DNA of 64,000 nucleotides from Sphingopyxis chilensis (GCF_035930445.1 NZ_CP142394.1:2141501-2205500); one strand, 5' to 3'; shown: positions 1 to 8,548, numbered from the stretch's first letter. A program made the numbers and translations. The notes: generated from the letters alone by a model not told the origin.

Positions 1-396
1 GCCGACGAGATGGGCGTCTATGAAAACGACCCGTGGGGCCAGCTCGGCTATCTGCAATCCTATATGTTCCGCGCCGCGCGCCTTGTCGTCGATACCGGGC
101 TGCACCATTATCGCTGGAGCCGCGAGAAGGCGATCGCCTATTACAACGACTCGCTCGGCACCCCCGAAGGGTCGAACGTCACCGAGATCGAGCGCTACTG
201 CGTGTGGCCGGGCCAGGCGACGAGCTATATGGTCGGGCAAACGCGCTGGGTCGCGATCCGCGAAAAGGCAAAGGCCGCGCTCGGCGACAAGTTCGACCTC
301 CGCGGTTTCCACGACACCGCGCTGTCGGCGGGCGCCATGCCGATCGAGGTGCTGGCAGGCGTGATCGACCGCTGGGTGGCGGCGCAAAAGGCCTGA
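1..396 (+). CDS. DUF885 family protein, C-terminal fragment
   Basis: The reading frame is open from the first base, so the gene begins before the window; only the last 131 residues are here. The pattern around 'LVVDTGLHHYRWSREKAIAYY' resembles the conserved C-terminal part of DUF885 proteins, which are predicted zinc-dependent peptidase-like, often exported enzymes of unknown substrate. The stretch GQATSYMVGQ, also typical of the family end, follows. The gene faces the L,D-transpeptidase gene convergently, 55 bases away. The methionine at codon 4 is not likely to be a true start because the family match extends upstream of it. Confidence 0.8.
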   Translation, partial: ADEMGVYENDPWGQLGYLQSYMFRAARLVVDTGLHHYRWSREKAIAYYNDSLGTPEGSNVTEIERYCVWPGQATSYMVGQTRWVAIREKAKAALGDKFDLRGFHDTALSAGAMPIEVLAGVIDRWVAAQKA

Positions 397-451
397 CCGT
401 TATCCGGCGCTTCGCTCCGCGCGGCGGCGAAGCGCCCGATCGGATCTGTCC

Positions 452-1519
452 CTAATTCTGGAAGATGGCGGGCGTTCCGGGTTTGACCATTTGCGCCACC
501 CGGGCGGCATCCCAATTGGTCAGCCTGACGCAGCCATGGCTTTCGGCGCGTCCGATCGTGTGCGGTTCGCTCGTGCCGTGAATGCCGTAATGCGGCTTGT
601 TGAGATCGATCCACACGACCCCGACCGGGCTGTTCGGCCCCGGCTGCAGCACGACCGCCTCCTTGCTGTCGCTCACGTCCCAGAACAGCTCGGGATTGTA
701 GTGGAAGTCGGGATTGCGGCTGACGCCCTTTATCTTCCACGTCCCGATCGGCAGCGGGTCGTGGCGGCTGCCCATCGTCGCGGGGAATTGCGCGACCAGC
801 TTGTCAGCCTCGTCATAGACTTTCAGCACGCCTTCCGATTTGTCGACGACGATTTTGGCGGCCGCGATCTGCTTCGGCGCGACGCCCAGCCGTTCGAGCG
901 TGCCGTTCCAGCCGCGCGGGTCCTCGCCCATCACGGGAACATCGACGTCGGGGATGTTGGGAACGCGAAAGGGGCGCCCCGCGCCGACCAGCGTCGACGG
1001 GCTGTTCAGCGCGACCAGTACCTCGGGCGTCGTATGAAAGCGCTCGGCCAATGCCTCGGTCAGGTTGCGATAGCCGAGCGCGGGCAATTTGGCCTGATCG
1101 GCGGCATCTTTCGGAAAGGCCGGAACGAACGGCCCCTTCGCGAACCCAGCGGGGATGACGACCATACGCGTCGCCGGGGCCTCGCCGCCCTCTTGCAGCG
1201 CGCGTTCGGTCGCCGGGTCGAGTTCGCCGCTCTCCTCCAGCCCGCGCGCCTTCTGGAAACCGCGCAAGGCGGCGACGTAGGACTCGCCTTCCTTGCCGTC
1301 GATCACGCCCGGCGAAAAACCAAGACGATCGAGACGGACCTGCGCGCGAAAGACTGGCGGCGCGGCAAAGGGCGGCGCGTCCGTGTCGGCGTCCGCGAAC
1401 CGGAGCGAGTCCGCATCGGCCGCCTCCGCTGTCGTTGGCGGCTCGCCCGAACGGTCCTGGTCCGGCGCATTGCAGCCCGCGACCAACAGCAGGCAGGGAA
1501 TAATCGTGATGAATTTCAA
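452..1519 (-). CDS. L,D-transpeptidase lipoprotein (YkuD) with peptidoglycan-binding domain
   Basis: Predicted periplasmic enzyme that forms 3-3 peptidoglycan cross-links or anchors proteins to the wall. The 355-residue product opens with a short hydrophobic stretch ending in a lipobox (LVAGC, Cys16). A peptidoglycan_binding_1-like repeat covers about residues 57-112 (DRLGFSPGVIDG...). A YkuD domain spans about 220-355 and holds the histidine (YGIHGT) and the catalytic SHGCVRL motif. No ATG lies near the N terminus; the start is read as TTG at 1519, preceded by GAGGA at suitable spacing. It is a single gene convergent with the DUF885 gene and downstream of the HD-GYP gene. Confidence 0.9.
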   Translation of the reverse strand: MKFITIIPCLLLVAGCNAPDQDRSGEPPTTAEAADADSLRFADADTDAPPFAAPPVFRAQVRLDRLGFSPGVIDGKEGESYVAALRGFQKARGLEESGELDPATERALQEGGEAPATRMVVIPAGFAKGPFVPAFPKDAADQAKLPALGYRNLTEALAERFHTTPEVLVALNSPSTLVGAGRPFRVPNIPDVDVPVMGEDPRGWNGTLERLGVAPKQIAAAKIVVDKSEGVLKVYDEADKLVAQFPATMGSRHDPLPIGTWKIKGVSRNPDFHYNPELFWDVSDSKEAVVLQPGPNSPVGVVWIDLNKPHYGIHGTSEPHTIGRAESHGCVRLTNWDAARVAQMVKPGTPAIFQN

Positions 1520-1604
1520 AAGCTCGTCCTCGCAGTTCGAGCAGGGTCAACGGCTCGGCGCGCGAAAGGATGCGGAACGGCAGCCTATAAGGCGGATCGC
1601 AGGG

Positions 1605-2930
1605 TCAGCGTGAGACGCTTTCCGGCGCGGGCTGGGCGTCCGGCGCCGCCGCGAGAACCCGGAAGCGCAGGACATCCCAGTCGTGAAAGCGCCAGAAGGT
1701 CGGGCTTTCGCGGCCCATGATTCGCGGATGCTCGCTCGACGGGGCGACCGTGCGGTCGACCGGCGCGATCTCGCTCAGCATCGCGCAATCGAAAAAAGCG
1801 CGCACGACGACATTTTCGCCCGCCTCGCCCGCGCTGCCGACGACGACCCCCAGTTCGCCTGTCGACAACCGGACGAGTGTGCCGATCGCATGAATGCCCA
1901 GGCTGTCGGCAAAGCGGTCGAGCAGCGCGGGGTCGAAATGCCCCTCCCACGTCCGCATTTCGGTCAGCGCCTCGCACGGCGTCCACGCCGCCTTGTACGG
2001 CCGGTTCGACGTCACCGCGTCATACACGTCGCAAATCGCCCCCATGCGCGCGGCGAGCGACAGCTCGTCGCCCTTCAGCCCGCCGGGATAGCCGGTGCCG
2101 TCGATCTTTTCATGGTGGCGCAGGCAGAGTTCGAGCGCGAGGTCGGGCGCGCCGGCCGAGCTTGCAAGCAAGCGGTGTCCCGCGACCGGATGTTCGCGCA
2201 CCGACCGCATTTCGCCCTTGGAAAGCCCGCCGGGCTTGTTCAGTATCGCGTCGGACACCGCGACCTTGCCGACGTCGTGGAGCAGTCCGGCGACGCCCAT
2301 TTCCTCAACCTCCTGGGGTTCGAGCCCCAGGTGGCGCGCGAAATTGATCATCAACGCGCACACCGCGACCGAATGGAGATAGGTATATTCGTCCTTCTCC
2401 TTCAGCCGGACCAGGTTGATCAGCGCCTTGGCATCGCGCTCGATCGACGCCCCGATCGAACTCGCCAGCCGGACCATCTGCCGCACCTCGACCGCGCGGC
2501 CCAGGCGTGCAGCGTCGAACATGCCCGCGACGGCATCGCGCGTCCGGTCGATCGTCCGCTGCGCGCGACGACACTCGGCGGCATAACCGCGTCGTCGGCG
2601 CGGGGTGTCGGCTTCCTCCTGCGCGAAGGCGAAGGTCGTTTGCGCGCGCGGCGCGCGCGTTTCGTCCCGGAACTTCTTGCGAGCCGCCGGCTTGCGGCGC
2701 GGTCCCGGCTCCCTTTCGGGTTTGGTCGCTGCCGCCGCCTCGCGCAGCCCGACGCCAAGCGCGTCGTCGATCAGCAGCCCGTCGATCGCCGAATTGCGGA
2801 TGCGGTCGAGCTGCTCTTCCGTCTCGATGCGGAAATATCGACGCCAGAAGGGATGATCGAACCACGACCCCTCAAAGGCGTGGACGAACATGCCGATTTC
2901 GACGTCCTCTCGCTGGATTCGTACAAGCAT
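1605..2930 (-). CDS. HD-GYP domain protein with N-terminal DUF3391, probable c-di-GMP phosphodiesterase
   Basis: Cytoplasmic signalling enzyme expected to hydrolyse cyclic di-GMP. With the ATG at 2930 it has 441 residues, beginning MLVRIQREDVEIGMFVHAF, which is how DUF3391 normally starts; a GTG at 2966 would add 12 residues. A basic, low-complexity linker follows (about 70-110), then an HD-GYP domain (about 200-370) with intact HDVGK and a HHEKIDGTGYP stretch, so the metal and GYP signatures are present and activity is likely. No membrane segment or receiver domain is visible. It lies alone between the L,D-transpeptidase gene and the XRE regulator. Confidence 0.9.
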   Translation of the reverse strand: MLVRIQREDVEIGMFVHAFEGSWFDHPFWRRYFRIETEEQLDRIRNSAIDGLLIDDALGVGLREAAAATKPEREPGPRRKPAARKKFRDETRAPRAQTTFAFAQEEADTPRRRRGYAAECRRAQRTIDRTRDAVAGMFDAARLGRAVEVRQMVRLASSIGASIERDAKALINLVRLKEKDEYTYLHSVAVCALMINFARHLGLEPQEVEEMGVAGLLHDVGKVAVSDAILNKPGGLSKGEMRSVREHPVAGHRLLASSAGAPDLALELCLRHHEKIDGTGYPGGLKGDELSLAARMGAICDVYDAVTSNRPYKAAWTPCEALTEMRTWEGHFDPALLDRFADSLGIHAIGTLVRLSTGELGVVVGSAGEAGENVVVRAFFDCAMLSEIAPVDRTVAPSSEHPRIMGRESPTFWRFHDWDVLRFRVLAAAPDAQPAPESVSR

Positions 2931-3023
2931 TTCGGGTCCCGTTGCGGCCGCCTGATAGACACGCACCCTGCTGATAACGACACTATGCGTGCCAGTTTAA
3001 GCAAACCCCCATATGCGCGCCGG

Positions 3024-4412
3024 TCAATCGCCCGCGAAATCAAAGGCGCTCACCCCGCGCTCGCCATCGCGGAACCGCAACGGGCGCCCGCGCGGCGGCA
3101 TCGATCTTTGGATGCAGCCGGTGCGCGTGCAGCGGCGGCAGCCGAGCCCGATCGGCGTCGCGGGGCTGCGCATCAGATCGACCCCGCGCGCGGCGATCAG
3201 CGGCGCCGCCACTTTGGCATCGACGCCGACGCATACCGCAAAGCGCGCGGGCGTGCCGCTGCCCGTTGCGCCCGGTGCCGCGACCGAGCGCGACTGGGTG
3301 AACCAGCGCGATCCGTCCTCCAGCTCGACCAGGTCGGCAACCACCTCGCCCGGCCGCGCAAAGGCCTCGTGCACCCCCCACAGCGGACAGCGCGCATCGC
3401 CGTCGGTCAGCGGCGACTGGCTCGCGCCGGCGTAACGTTTGCTCCCCTGCCCCGCGCGGTCGATCCGCAGCATGAAAAAGGGCAGCCCGCGTGCGCCGAC
3501 GCGCTGCAACGTCGTCAGCCGGTGCGCGACCTGCTCATACCCCGCTCCAAAACGCCGCTGGAGCAGCAGCAGGTCGTACCCCGTCGCGTCGCATGCACGC
3601 AGGAAGCGGCCATAGGGCATCATCAGCGCCGCGGCGAAATAATGGACCAGATGCCGCTCGAACAGCCGCGCCGCCGCCGCCTCGGCAAATTCGGCGCCCG
3701 CGACGAGCGCGTCGATCTCGCCCTTCGCTTCGATCTGCGCCAGCGTCGCCGCGGCCTGAAAAGTCCGCGAGGCGGGGCGCAGCAGCTCGTTCAGCATCAA
3801 TTGCCGCGCGTGCCAGTCGAGCCAGCGCAGCCGGTCGGGCATCACGTCGCTCGGCAATATGCGGATGCCGAGCTGATGCCGCGTGCGCAAACGCTCGGCA
3901 ATGGTGCCGTAAAGGTCGCCGCCCGCGAGCCGCAGTTCGTCGGCCAGTTCCTCGGCTTTCGCGTCGAGGTCGGCGAAATGGTTGCGCCATTTCTCGATCG
4001 CGCGGCGCACCGCGGCAACTTCGGGCGCATCGCCGTCCCCTTCCACCGGGCCTTCGGGCGCCGCATCGAACAGCCGTGCAAAGGCCGCGGCGGTCGCGGG
4101 CGCGGACTGCAGCCACTCCTCGACCTCCTCGGCCCCGATCGCCAGATCGGCGAAGCGCGGGTCGGCAAGCCGGCGCCGCAGCCCCGCCGCGCCCCCCGGC
4201 ACGTCATCGCCGCCCAGCGTCGCGGCGTCGAACCCGAAGCGTTCGGCGAGCTTCACCAGCACCGTGGCGGAGAGCGGGCGTTGCCCGTTCTCGATCAGGT
4301 TGAGATAGCTTGGCGAAATATCGAGCGCCTCGGCCATCCCAGCCTGAGTCATCCCAGCCTCGCGCCGCACCCGCCGCACCGCCGCCCCCCCAAACACCCG
4401 CCGCTCCGCCAT
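3024..4412 (-). CDS. XRE-family regulator of the ScfR/RamB/PrpC-regulator type
   Basis: DNA-binding regulator of acetate and short-chain fatty-acid metabolism. Residues 8-65 form an XRE helix-turn-helix (GMTQAGMAEALDISPSYLNLIENG). About 170-280 is an ImmA/IrrE-like (DUF955) region; the metal motif is degenerate (ERHLVHYFAAALMMP instead of HExxH), which I believe is usual for this regulator subfamily. The last ~150 residues fit DUF2083, with a Cys-rich segment (GLGCRRCTRTGC) near the end. It is transcribed divergently from aceA, the location expected of a RamB-like glyoxylate-cycle regulator. A TTGTAA/TTACAA palindrome begins 5 bases before its start codon, suggesting autoregulation. Confidence 0.88.
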   Translation of the reverse strand: MAERRVFGGAAVRRVRREAGMTQAGMAEALDISPSYLNLIENGQRPLSATVLVKLAERFGFDAATLGGDDVPGGAAGLRRRLADPRFADLAIGAEEVEEWLQSAPATAAAFARLFDAAPEGPVEGDGDAPEVAAVRRAIEKWRNHFADLDAKAEELADELRLAGGDLYGTIAERLRTRHQLGIRILPSDVMPDRLRWLDWHARQLMLNELLRPASRTFQAAATLAQIEAKGEIDALVAGAEFAEAAAARLFERHLVHYFAAALMMPYGRFLRACDATGYDLLLLQRRFGAGYEQVAHRLTTLQRVGARGLPFFMLRIDRAGQGSKRYAGASQSPLTDGDARCPLWGVHEAFARPGEVVADLVELEDGSRWFTQSRSVAAPGATGSGTPARFAVCVGVDAKVAAPLIAARGVDLMRSPATPIGLGCRRCTRTGCIQRSMPPRGRPLRFRDGERGVSAFDFAGD

Positions 4413-4416
4413 CGCG

Positions 4417-4434
4417 TTGTAACTTTCTTTACAA
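4417..4434. promoter_or_regulatory. Palindrome in the regulator-aceA divergent promoter region
   Basis: TTGTAA (4417-4422) and TTACAA (4429-4434) are a perfect 6-base inverted repeat with a 6-base spacer. It lies in the 141-base AT-rich region between the ScfR-like regulator and aceA. Related half-sites follow: TTTAC at 4436-4440 and 4447-4451 and a CACAAAT further on. RamB/ScfR relatives are known to bind TTTGCAAA-like sites, so this is a plausible operator. Binding itself is inferred. Confidence 0.5.
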
Positions 4435-4553
4435 ATTTACATGCCAATTTACACCGATACGCCGCATTTCACAAATATTATTGACAAAGCCTTTCACTTT
4501 CCGCGGCACCTTCGCCAACTTCCACCCATCACCTCCGCACAAGGACTCGAACG

Positions 4554-6146
4554 ATGGGCTATCAGGAAGACATGGCACAGGCCGGCCGCCTCATCCGCGA
4601 CTATGACGGCACATGGGACGGCATCAGCGGCGAAAGCGTCGCCCGCATGCGCGCCCAGAACAAGTTCCGCACCGGGATCGACATCGCACGCTATACTGCG
4701 CGGATCATGCGCGCCGACATGGCCGCCTATGACGCCGACCCTGCGAACTACACCCAGTCCTTGGGCTGCTGGCACGGCTTCATCGCGCAGCAGAAGATGA
4801 TCTCGATCAAGAAGCATTTCGGCACCGTCAAGGGCCGCTACATCTATCTGTCGGGCTGGATGATCGCCGCGCTGCGCAGCGAATTCGGCCCGCTGCCCGA
4901 CCAGTCGATGCACGAAAAGACCAGCGTCCCGGCGCTGATCGAGGAAATCTACACCTTCCTGCGCCAAGCCGACGCCCGCGAACTCGGCGGCCTGTTCCGC
5001 GAACTCGACGCCGCGCGCGCCGAGGGTGACGAGCTGAAGGCAAAGCAGATTCAGGCGAGCATCGATAATCACGAAACGCACGTCGTGCCGATCATCGCCG
5101 ATATCGACGCAGGCTTTGGTAACGCCGAAGCGACGTACCTCCTCGCCAAGAAGATGATCGAGGCGGGCGCCTGCGCGCTCCAGATCGAAAATCAGGTCTC
5201 GGACGAAAAGCAGTGCGGCCATCAGGACGGCAAGGTCACCGTTCCGCACGAGGATTTCATCGCGAAGATCCGCGCCTGCCGCTACGCCTTCATGGAACTC
5301 GGCGTCGAGGACGGTATCATCGTCACGCGCACTGACAGCCTCGGCGCGGGCCTGACCAAGCAGATCGCTTTCTCGACAGAGCCCGGCGACCTCGCCGACC
5401 AGTATAACAGCTTCCTCGATTGCGAAGAGGTCGACGGCGCGGGCAACCCCGGCGACGTGCTGATCAACCGCGACGGCAAGTTGATGCGTCCAAAGCGTTT
5501 GCCCTCGAACCTCTATCAGTTTCGCCCAGGCACCGGCGAGGACCGCTGTGTCATGGACTGCATCGCATCCTTGCAGAACGGCGCCGACCTGCTCTGGATC
5601 GAGACCGAAAAGCCGCACATCGAACAGATCGCGGGCATGGTCGACCGCATCCGCGAAGTCGTCCCCAATGCGAAGCTCGCCTACAACAACTCGCCGAGCT
5701 TCAACTGGACGCTCAACTTCCGGCAGCAGGTGTTCGACGCGTGGGAAAAGGACGGCAAGGACGTCAGCGCCTATGACCGCGCCAAGCTGATGAGCGCCGA
5801 ATATGACGCGACCGCACTGGGCGAGGAGGCCGACAACCGCATCCGCACCTTCCAGCGCGATGCGGCGAAGCGGGCGGGCATCTTCCACCACCTCATCACG
5901 CTGCCGACCTATCACACCGCCGCCTTGTCGACCGACAATCTTGCGAAGGAATATTTCGGCGACGAAGCGATGCTGGGTTACGTCAAGGGCGTCCAGCGCG
6001 CCGAGATCCGCCAGGGTATCGCCTGCGTGAAGCACCAGAATATGAGCGGAAGCGACATCGGCGACGACCATAAGGAATATTTTGCCGGCGAAGCCGCGCT
6101 CAAGGCCGCGGGCAAAGACAATACGATGAACCAGTTTGCCGCCTGA
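4554..6146 (+). CDS. aceA: Isocitrate lyase
   Basis: First enzyme of the glyoxylate shunt: splits isocitrate into succinate and glyoxylate so that acetate or fatty acids can build biomass. The 530-residue length and sequence match the longer isocitrate lyase subgroup known from Pseudomonas. The catalytic signature reads EKQCGHQDGK with the active cysteine at residue 221. ADIDAGFGN, a metal and substrate loop, is at about 182-190. The ATG at 4554 has AAGGA upstream. It is divergent from its probable regulator and followed by a stack of hairpins. Malate synthase is not in the window. Confidence 0.96.
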   Translation: MGYQEDMAQAGRLIRDYDGTWDGISGESVARMRAQNKFRTGIDIARYTARIMRADMAAYDADPANYTQSLGCWHGFIAQQKMISIKKHFGTVKGRYIYLSGWMIAALRSEFGPLPDQSMHEKTSVPALIEEIYTFLRQADARELGGLFRELDAARAEGDELKAKQIQASIDNHETHVVPIIADIDAGFGNAEATYLLAKKMIEAGACALQIENQVSDEKQCGHQDGKVTVPHEDFIAKIRACRYAFMELGVEDGIIVTRTDSLGAGLTKQIAFSTEPGDLADQYNSFLDCEEVDGAGNPGDVLINRDGKLMRPKRLPSNLYQFRPGTGEDRCVMDCIASLQNGADLLWIETEKPHIEQIAGMVDRIREVVPNAKLAYNNSPSFNWTLNFRQQVFDAWEKDGKDVSAYDRAKLMSAEYDATALGEEADNRIRTFQRDAAKRAGIFHHLITLPTYHTAALSTDNLAKEYFGDEAMLGYVKGVQRAEIRQGIACVKHQNMSGSDIGDDHKEYFAGEAALKAAGKDNTMNQFAA

Positions 6147-6155
6147 CTAGAGTTC

Positions 6156-6187
6156 GGCGCGAGGGGCCCGTTGCACCCCCTCGCGCC
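6156..6187. terminator. GC-rich hairpin after aceA, first of three
   Basis: GGCGCGAGGGG (6156-6166) and CCCCTCGCGCC (6177-6187) form a perfect 11-base stem with a 10-base loop, 9 bases after the aceA stop. No T-run follows, so on its own it would be a pausing or RNA-protecting structure rather than a classic terminator. Confidence 0.6.
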
Positions 6188-6195
6188 ACCCTCTT

Positions 6196-6228
6196 GGCGC
6201 GGGGCGCCTTGCACAAACGCCCCGCGCC
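6196..6228. terminator. GC-rich hairpin after aceA, second of three
   Basis: GGCGCGGGGCG (6196-6206) and CGCCCCGCGCC (6218-6228) form a perfect 11-base stem with an 11-base loop. Its stem sequence resembles that of the hairpin just upstream. There is no T-run. Confidence 0.55.
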
Positions 6229-6255
6229 TCCCGAGCTTTCCTGGGGAGGAAAGCC

Positions 6256-6293
6256 TGTCCGTCGGAAGCCCATGGCTTCCGACGGACATTTTT
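6256..6293. terminator. Bidirectional intrinsic terminator between aceA and terC
   Basis: TGTCCGTCGGAAGCC (6256-6270) pairs perfectly with its complement at 6274-6288 around a 3-base centre, followed by TTTTTATT. It lies between the convergent aceA and terC genes, overlaps the terC stop region, and is the one canonical terminator of the three stacked hairpins. Confidence 0.85.
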
Positions 6294-7278
6294 ATTGCGG
6301 CGCGGCCACCGCTTCGCCGCGCGTCTTGACGAGTGACCAGATTACCCCGCCCGCGATCAGCGCGACCGTCACGCCAAGGCTGACCAGCGGCGGGAACTTG
6401 TCGCCGCCAAGAATGAAATCGGCGACGAATATCTTCGACCCGATAAAGACGAGCACCAGCGCCAGCGCATATTTGAGGTAATGAAATCGGTGCACCATCG
6501 CCGACAGCGCGAAATAAAGCGCGCGCAGGCCGAGGATCGCCATGATGTTCGACGTATAGACGATGAACGTATCGGTCGTGATCGCAAAGATCGCCGGCAC
6601 GCTGTCGACCGCGAACACGAGGTCGGCAAGGTTGATCACCACCAGCGCAAGGAACAAGGGCGTCGCGGCGAGCACGATCTTGCCGGTGTTTGTATCGGGC
6701 ACACGCACGAAGAACTTCTCGTCGTGCAGCTCGTTCGTGATCGGCATCCGATGCGACAGCCATTTGACGACCGGATTGCCCGCGACGTCCATCGGCTTTT
6801 CGCTTGCGAACAGCATTTTCACGCCGGTAAACACAAGGAACGCCGCGAAGATATAGAGCACCCACCCATATTCGGTGACGAGCGCCGCGCCGCCCGCGAT
6901 CATGATGCCGCGGAGTACGATGACGGCAAGGATGCCCCACAGCAGCGCGCGATACTGGTAACGCGGCGGGATCGCGAACGTCGTGAAGATCAGCGAGATG
7001 ACGAAGATATTGTCGATCGACAGCGCCTTCTCGATAAAGAAGCCGGTATAATATTGGAGGCCGGCCTCGCCGCCTTTCGCGGCCCAGACCCACGCGCCGA
7101 ATGCGGTTGCGATACCGATATAGAGCAGCGAGAGCTTCAGGCTCTCCCCTATCCCCATTTCCTTGTTTTCCTTATTGAGGATCCCGAGGTCGAAAGCGGT
7201 CAGCGCCACAACGAGCGCAAGGAACGACAGCCAGAACCAGGCCGGGGTACCCAGCCAGTCGGCAAACAGAAATTCCAT
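6292..7278 (-). CDS. TerC/Alx-family integral membrane protein
   Basis: Inner-membrane protein of the TerC family; members such as Alx and MeeF/MeeY are linked to manganese export or metalation of exported enzymes, others to tellurite resistance. The 328-residue product has about eight or nine hydrophobic segments and the family core with FIEKALSIDNIFVISLIF and, later, INLADLVFAVDSVPAIFAI, both carrying the conserved membrane acidic residues. The ATG at 7278 has AGGGAAAA upstream. The YdcH-like gene lies just upstream on the same strand. I looked for a manganese (yybP-ykoY) riboswitch in its leader and did not recognise one. Confidence 0.92.
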   Translation of the reverse strand: MEFLFADWLGTPAWFWLSFLALVVALTAFDLGILNKENKEMGIGESLKLSLLYIGIATAFGAWVWAAKGGEAGLQYYTGFFIEKALSIDNIFVISLIFTTFAIPPRYQYRALLWGILAVIVLRGIMIAGGAALVTEYGWVLYIFAAFLVFTGVKMLFASEKPMDVAGNPVVKWLSHRMPITNELHDEKFFVRVPDTNTGKIVLAATPLFLALVVINLADLVFAVDSVPAIFAITTDTFIVYTSNIMAILGLRALYFALSAMVHRFHYLKYALALVLVFIGSKIFVADFILGGDKFPPLVSLGVTVALIAGGVIWSLVKTRGEAVAAPQ

Positions 7279-7299
7279 GGTCTTTTCCCTGGATATGCC

Positions 7300-7327
7300 G
7301 GGGGCGCCGCCTTCCGGCAGCGCCCCC
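7300..7327. other. Strong hairpin between the YdcH-like gene and terC
   Basis: GGGGGCGCCGCC (7300-7311) and GGCAGCGCCCCC (7316-7327) pair at 11 of 12 positions around a TTCC loop. In the direction of terC transcription no U-run follows, so it is more likely a 5' leader structure or processing signal for terC than a full terminator. On the plus strand a weak TCTTCATTTT follows, but no gene there needs terminating. Confidence 0.5.
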
Positions 7328-7344
7328 GATCTTCATTTTGGGGG

Positions 7345-7539
7345 TTAGCGGGCTAGCGTCGGGCGCAGCGACGGCCGGAGGGTCAACGCTGCGAGCCGCT
7401 CCTTGACCGCGAGCTTCAGCGTTTTCAGGCGCAGCAAGCGAAATGGGTCGGCACCACGCCGGCGTATCTCGCGGCGTTCGGCATCGTCGAGCTGCCGATG
7501 CAGTACGGTCAGCCGATAGAAATTGGGATTGAATGTCAT
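7345..7539 (-). CDS. Small YdcH/DUF465-like protein
   Basis: A 64-residue, highly basic protein. The pattern LDDAERREIRRRGADPFRLLRLKTLKLAVKE (given here by its two halves: LDDAERREIRRR at about 17-28 and FRLLRLKTLKLAVKERL at about 33-49) resembles the YdcH family of short helical-hairpin proteins with a conserved LKxxKLxLKD/E core. Function in the family is unknown. A strong GGAGG lies before the ATG at 7539. It is on the same strand as terC, 66 bases upstream, separated by a hairpin. Confidence 0.65.
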   Translation of the reverse strand: MTFNPNFYRLTVLHRQLDDAERREIRRRGADPFRLLRLKTLKLAVKERLAALTLRPSLRPTLAR

Positions 7540-7780
7540 CGCAAAGGGCCTCCTGATTGAGAAATCAAGCAGGTGACGCCGACGCCGAGACCCCGAAAAC
7601 AGGGGGGAGATAGGGCCAGAGCATCGGTGTCACCCGATGCGGTCCGACATCACGTGGCGGAAAATATCCCGCCGACGCCAGAGGGGCCCGGCCCGCATTT
7701 CTTTTATCTAGGGTCGCAGCGCGCCGCTTGCAAGTCCCCTCGCACCGCGCCACGCTGCGAATTATGGAGGAGGAAGCCCG

Positions 7781-8548
7781 ATGAGCGTTAAGATCGCAAG
7801 CGATGGGCCCGTCACGATCGTAACGATAAATCGCCCCGAAAAGCGCAATGCGGTTGACCCCGATACCGCCATTGCGCTGCGCGACACTTTTTCCGCTTTC
7901 GCTACCGACGCAGCCGCCAAGGTTGCGATCCTGACCGGGAGCGACGGCCATTTCTGCGCCGGCTTCGATCTCGGCGCCGTCGGCACCACGCGCTACGACC
8001 CCGACGGGCCGGGACCGATGGGGCCCACGCGAATGCTGCTCGAAAAGCCGGTGATCGCCGCGGTAGAAGGCCATGCCGTCGCCGGCGGGCTCGAACTTGC
8101 GCTCTGGTGCGACCTCCGCGTCGCGGCCGCCAGCGCGGTCTTCGGCGTCTATTGCCGCCGCTGGGGCGTGCCGCTGATCGACGGCGGCACCGTCCGCCTG
8201 CCGCGTATTGTCGGACAGGGCCGCGCGCTCGACATGATCCTCACCGGCCGCCCTGTTGCGGCCGAAGAGGCGCAGCGTATCGGCCTTGCGGACCGCGTCG
8301 TCCCCGACGGTAGCGCGCTCACGGCGGCGGTCGAGCTCGCGAAACAGGTCGCCGCCTTCCCCCAAATCTGCATGAATAGCGACCGCCTCGGCGCCTACCG
8401 CCAGTGGGATTTCGACATCAAAGGAGCACTGGCGCACGAAGCGCACGCCGGTGTCGCCCCCTTGCGCGAGGGCGCGGCGGCGGGCGCAAAACGTTTCACC
8501 GAAGGCGCTGGACGCGGCGGCAGCTTCGACGCCTTCAAGTGGGACTGA
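7781..8548 (+). CDS. Crotonase-fold enoyl-CoA hydratase/isomerase family protein
   Basis: Cytoplasmic acyl-CoA enzyme of 255 residues with the crotonase oxyanion-hole segments HFCAGFDL (about 61-68) and HAVAGGLELALWCDL (about 94-108). The first catalytic glutamate of classic hydratases is plausible in GGLELAL, but the second (in the FGxPE segment of rat hydratase) is replaced in FGVYCRRWGVP. The true reaction may therefore be isomerisation, hydrolysis or something else. The ATG at 7781 follows a very strong GGAGGAGG. It stands alone, convergent with the LuxR-type regulator. Confidence 0.88.
   Translation: MSVKIASDGPVTIVTINRPEKRNAVDPDTAIALRDTFSAFATDAAAKVAILTGSDGHFCAGFDLGAVGTTRYDPDGPGPMGPTRMLLEKPVIAAVEGHAVAGGLELALWCDLRVAAASAVFGVYCRRWGVPLIDGGTVRLPRIVGQGRALDMILTGRPVAAEEAQRIGLADRVVPDGSALTAAVELAKQVAAFPQICMNSDRLGAYRQWDFDIKGALAHEAHAGVAPLREGAAAGAKRFTEGAGRGGSFDAFKWD

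Noticed and set aside
1683..4484. A plus-strand frame of 933 codons opposite the HD-GYP and XRE genes
   Set aside because: It has the arginine- and alanine-rich look of an antisense reading of GC-rich genes, and both minus-strand genes have clear domains and motifs.
7279..7344. Manganese (yybP-ykoY) riboswitch before terC
   Set aside because: The leader is only 66 bases from the preceding gene, and the hairpin lacks the conserved loops I would expect.
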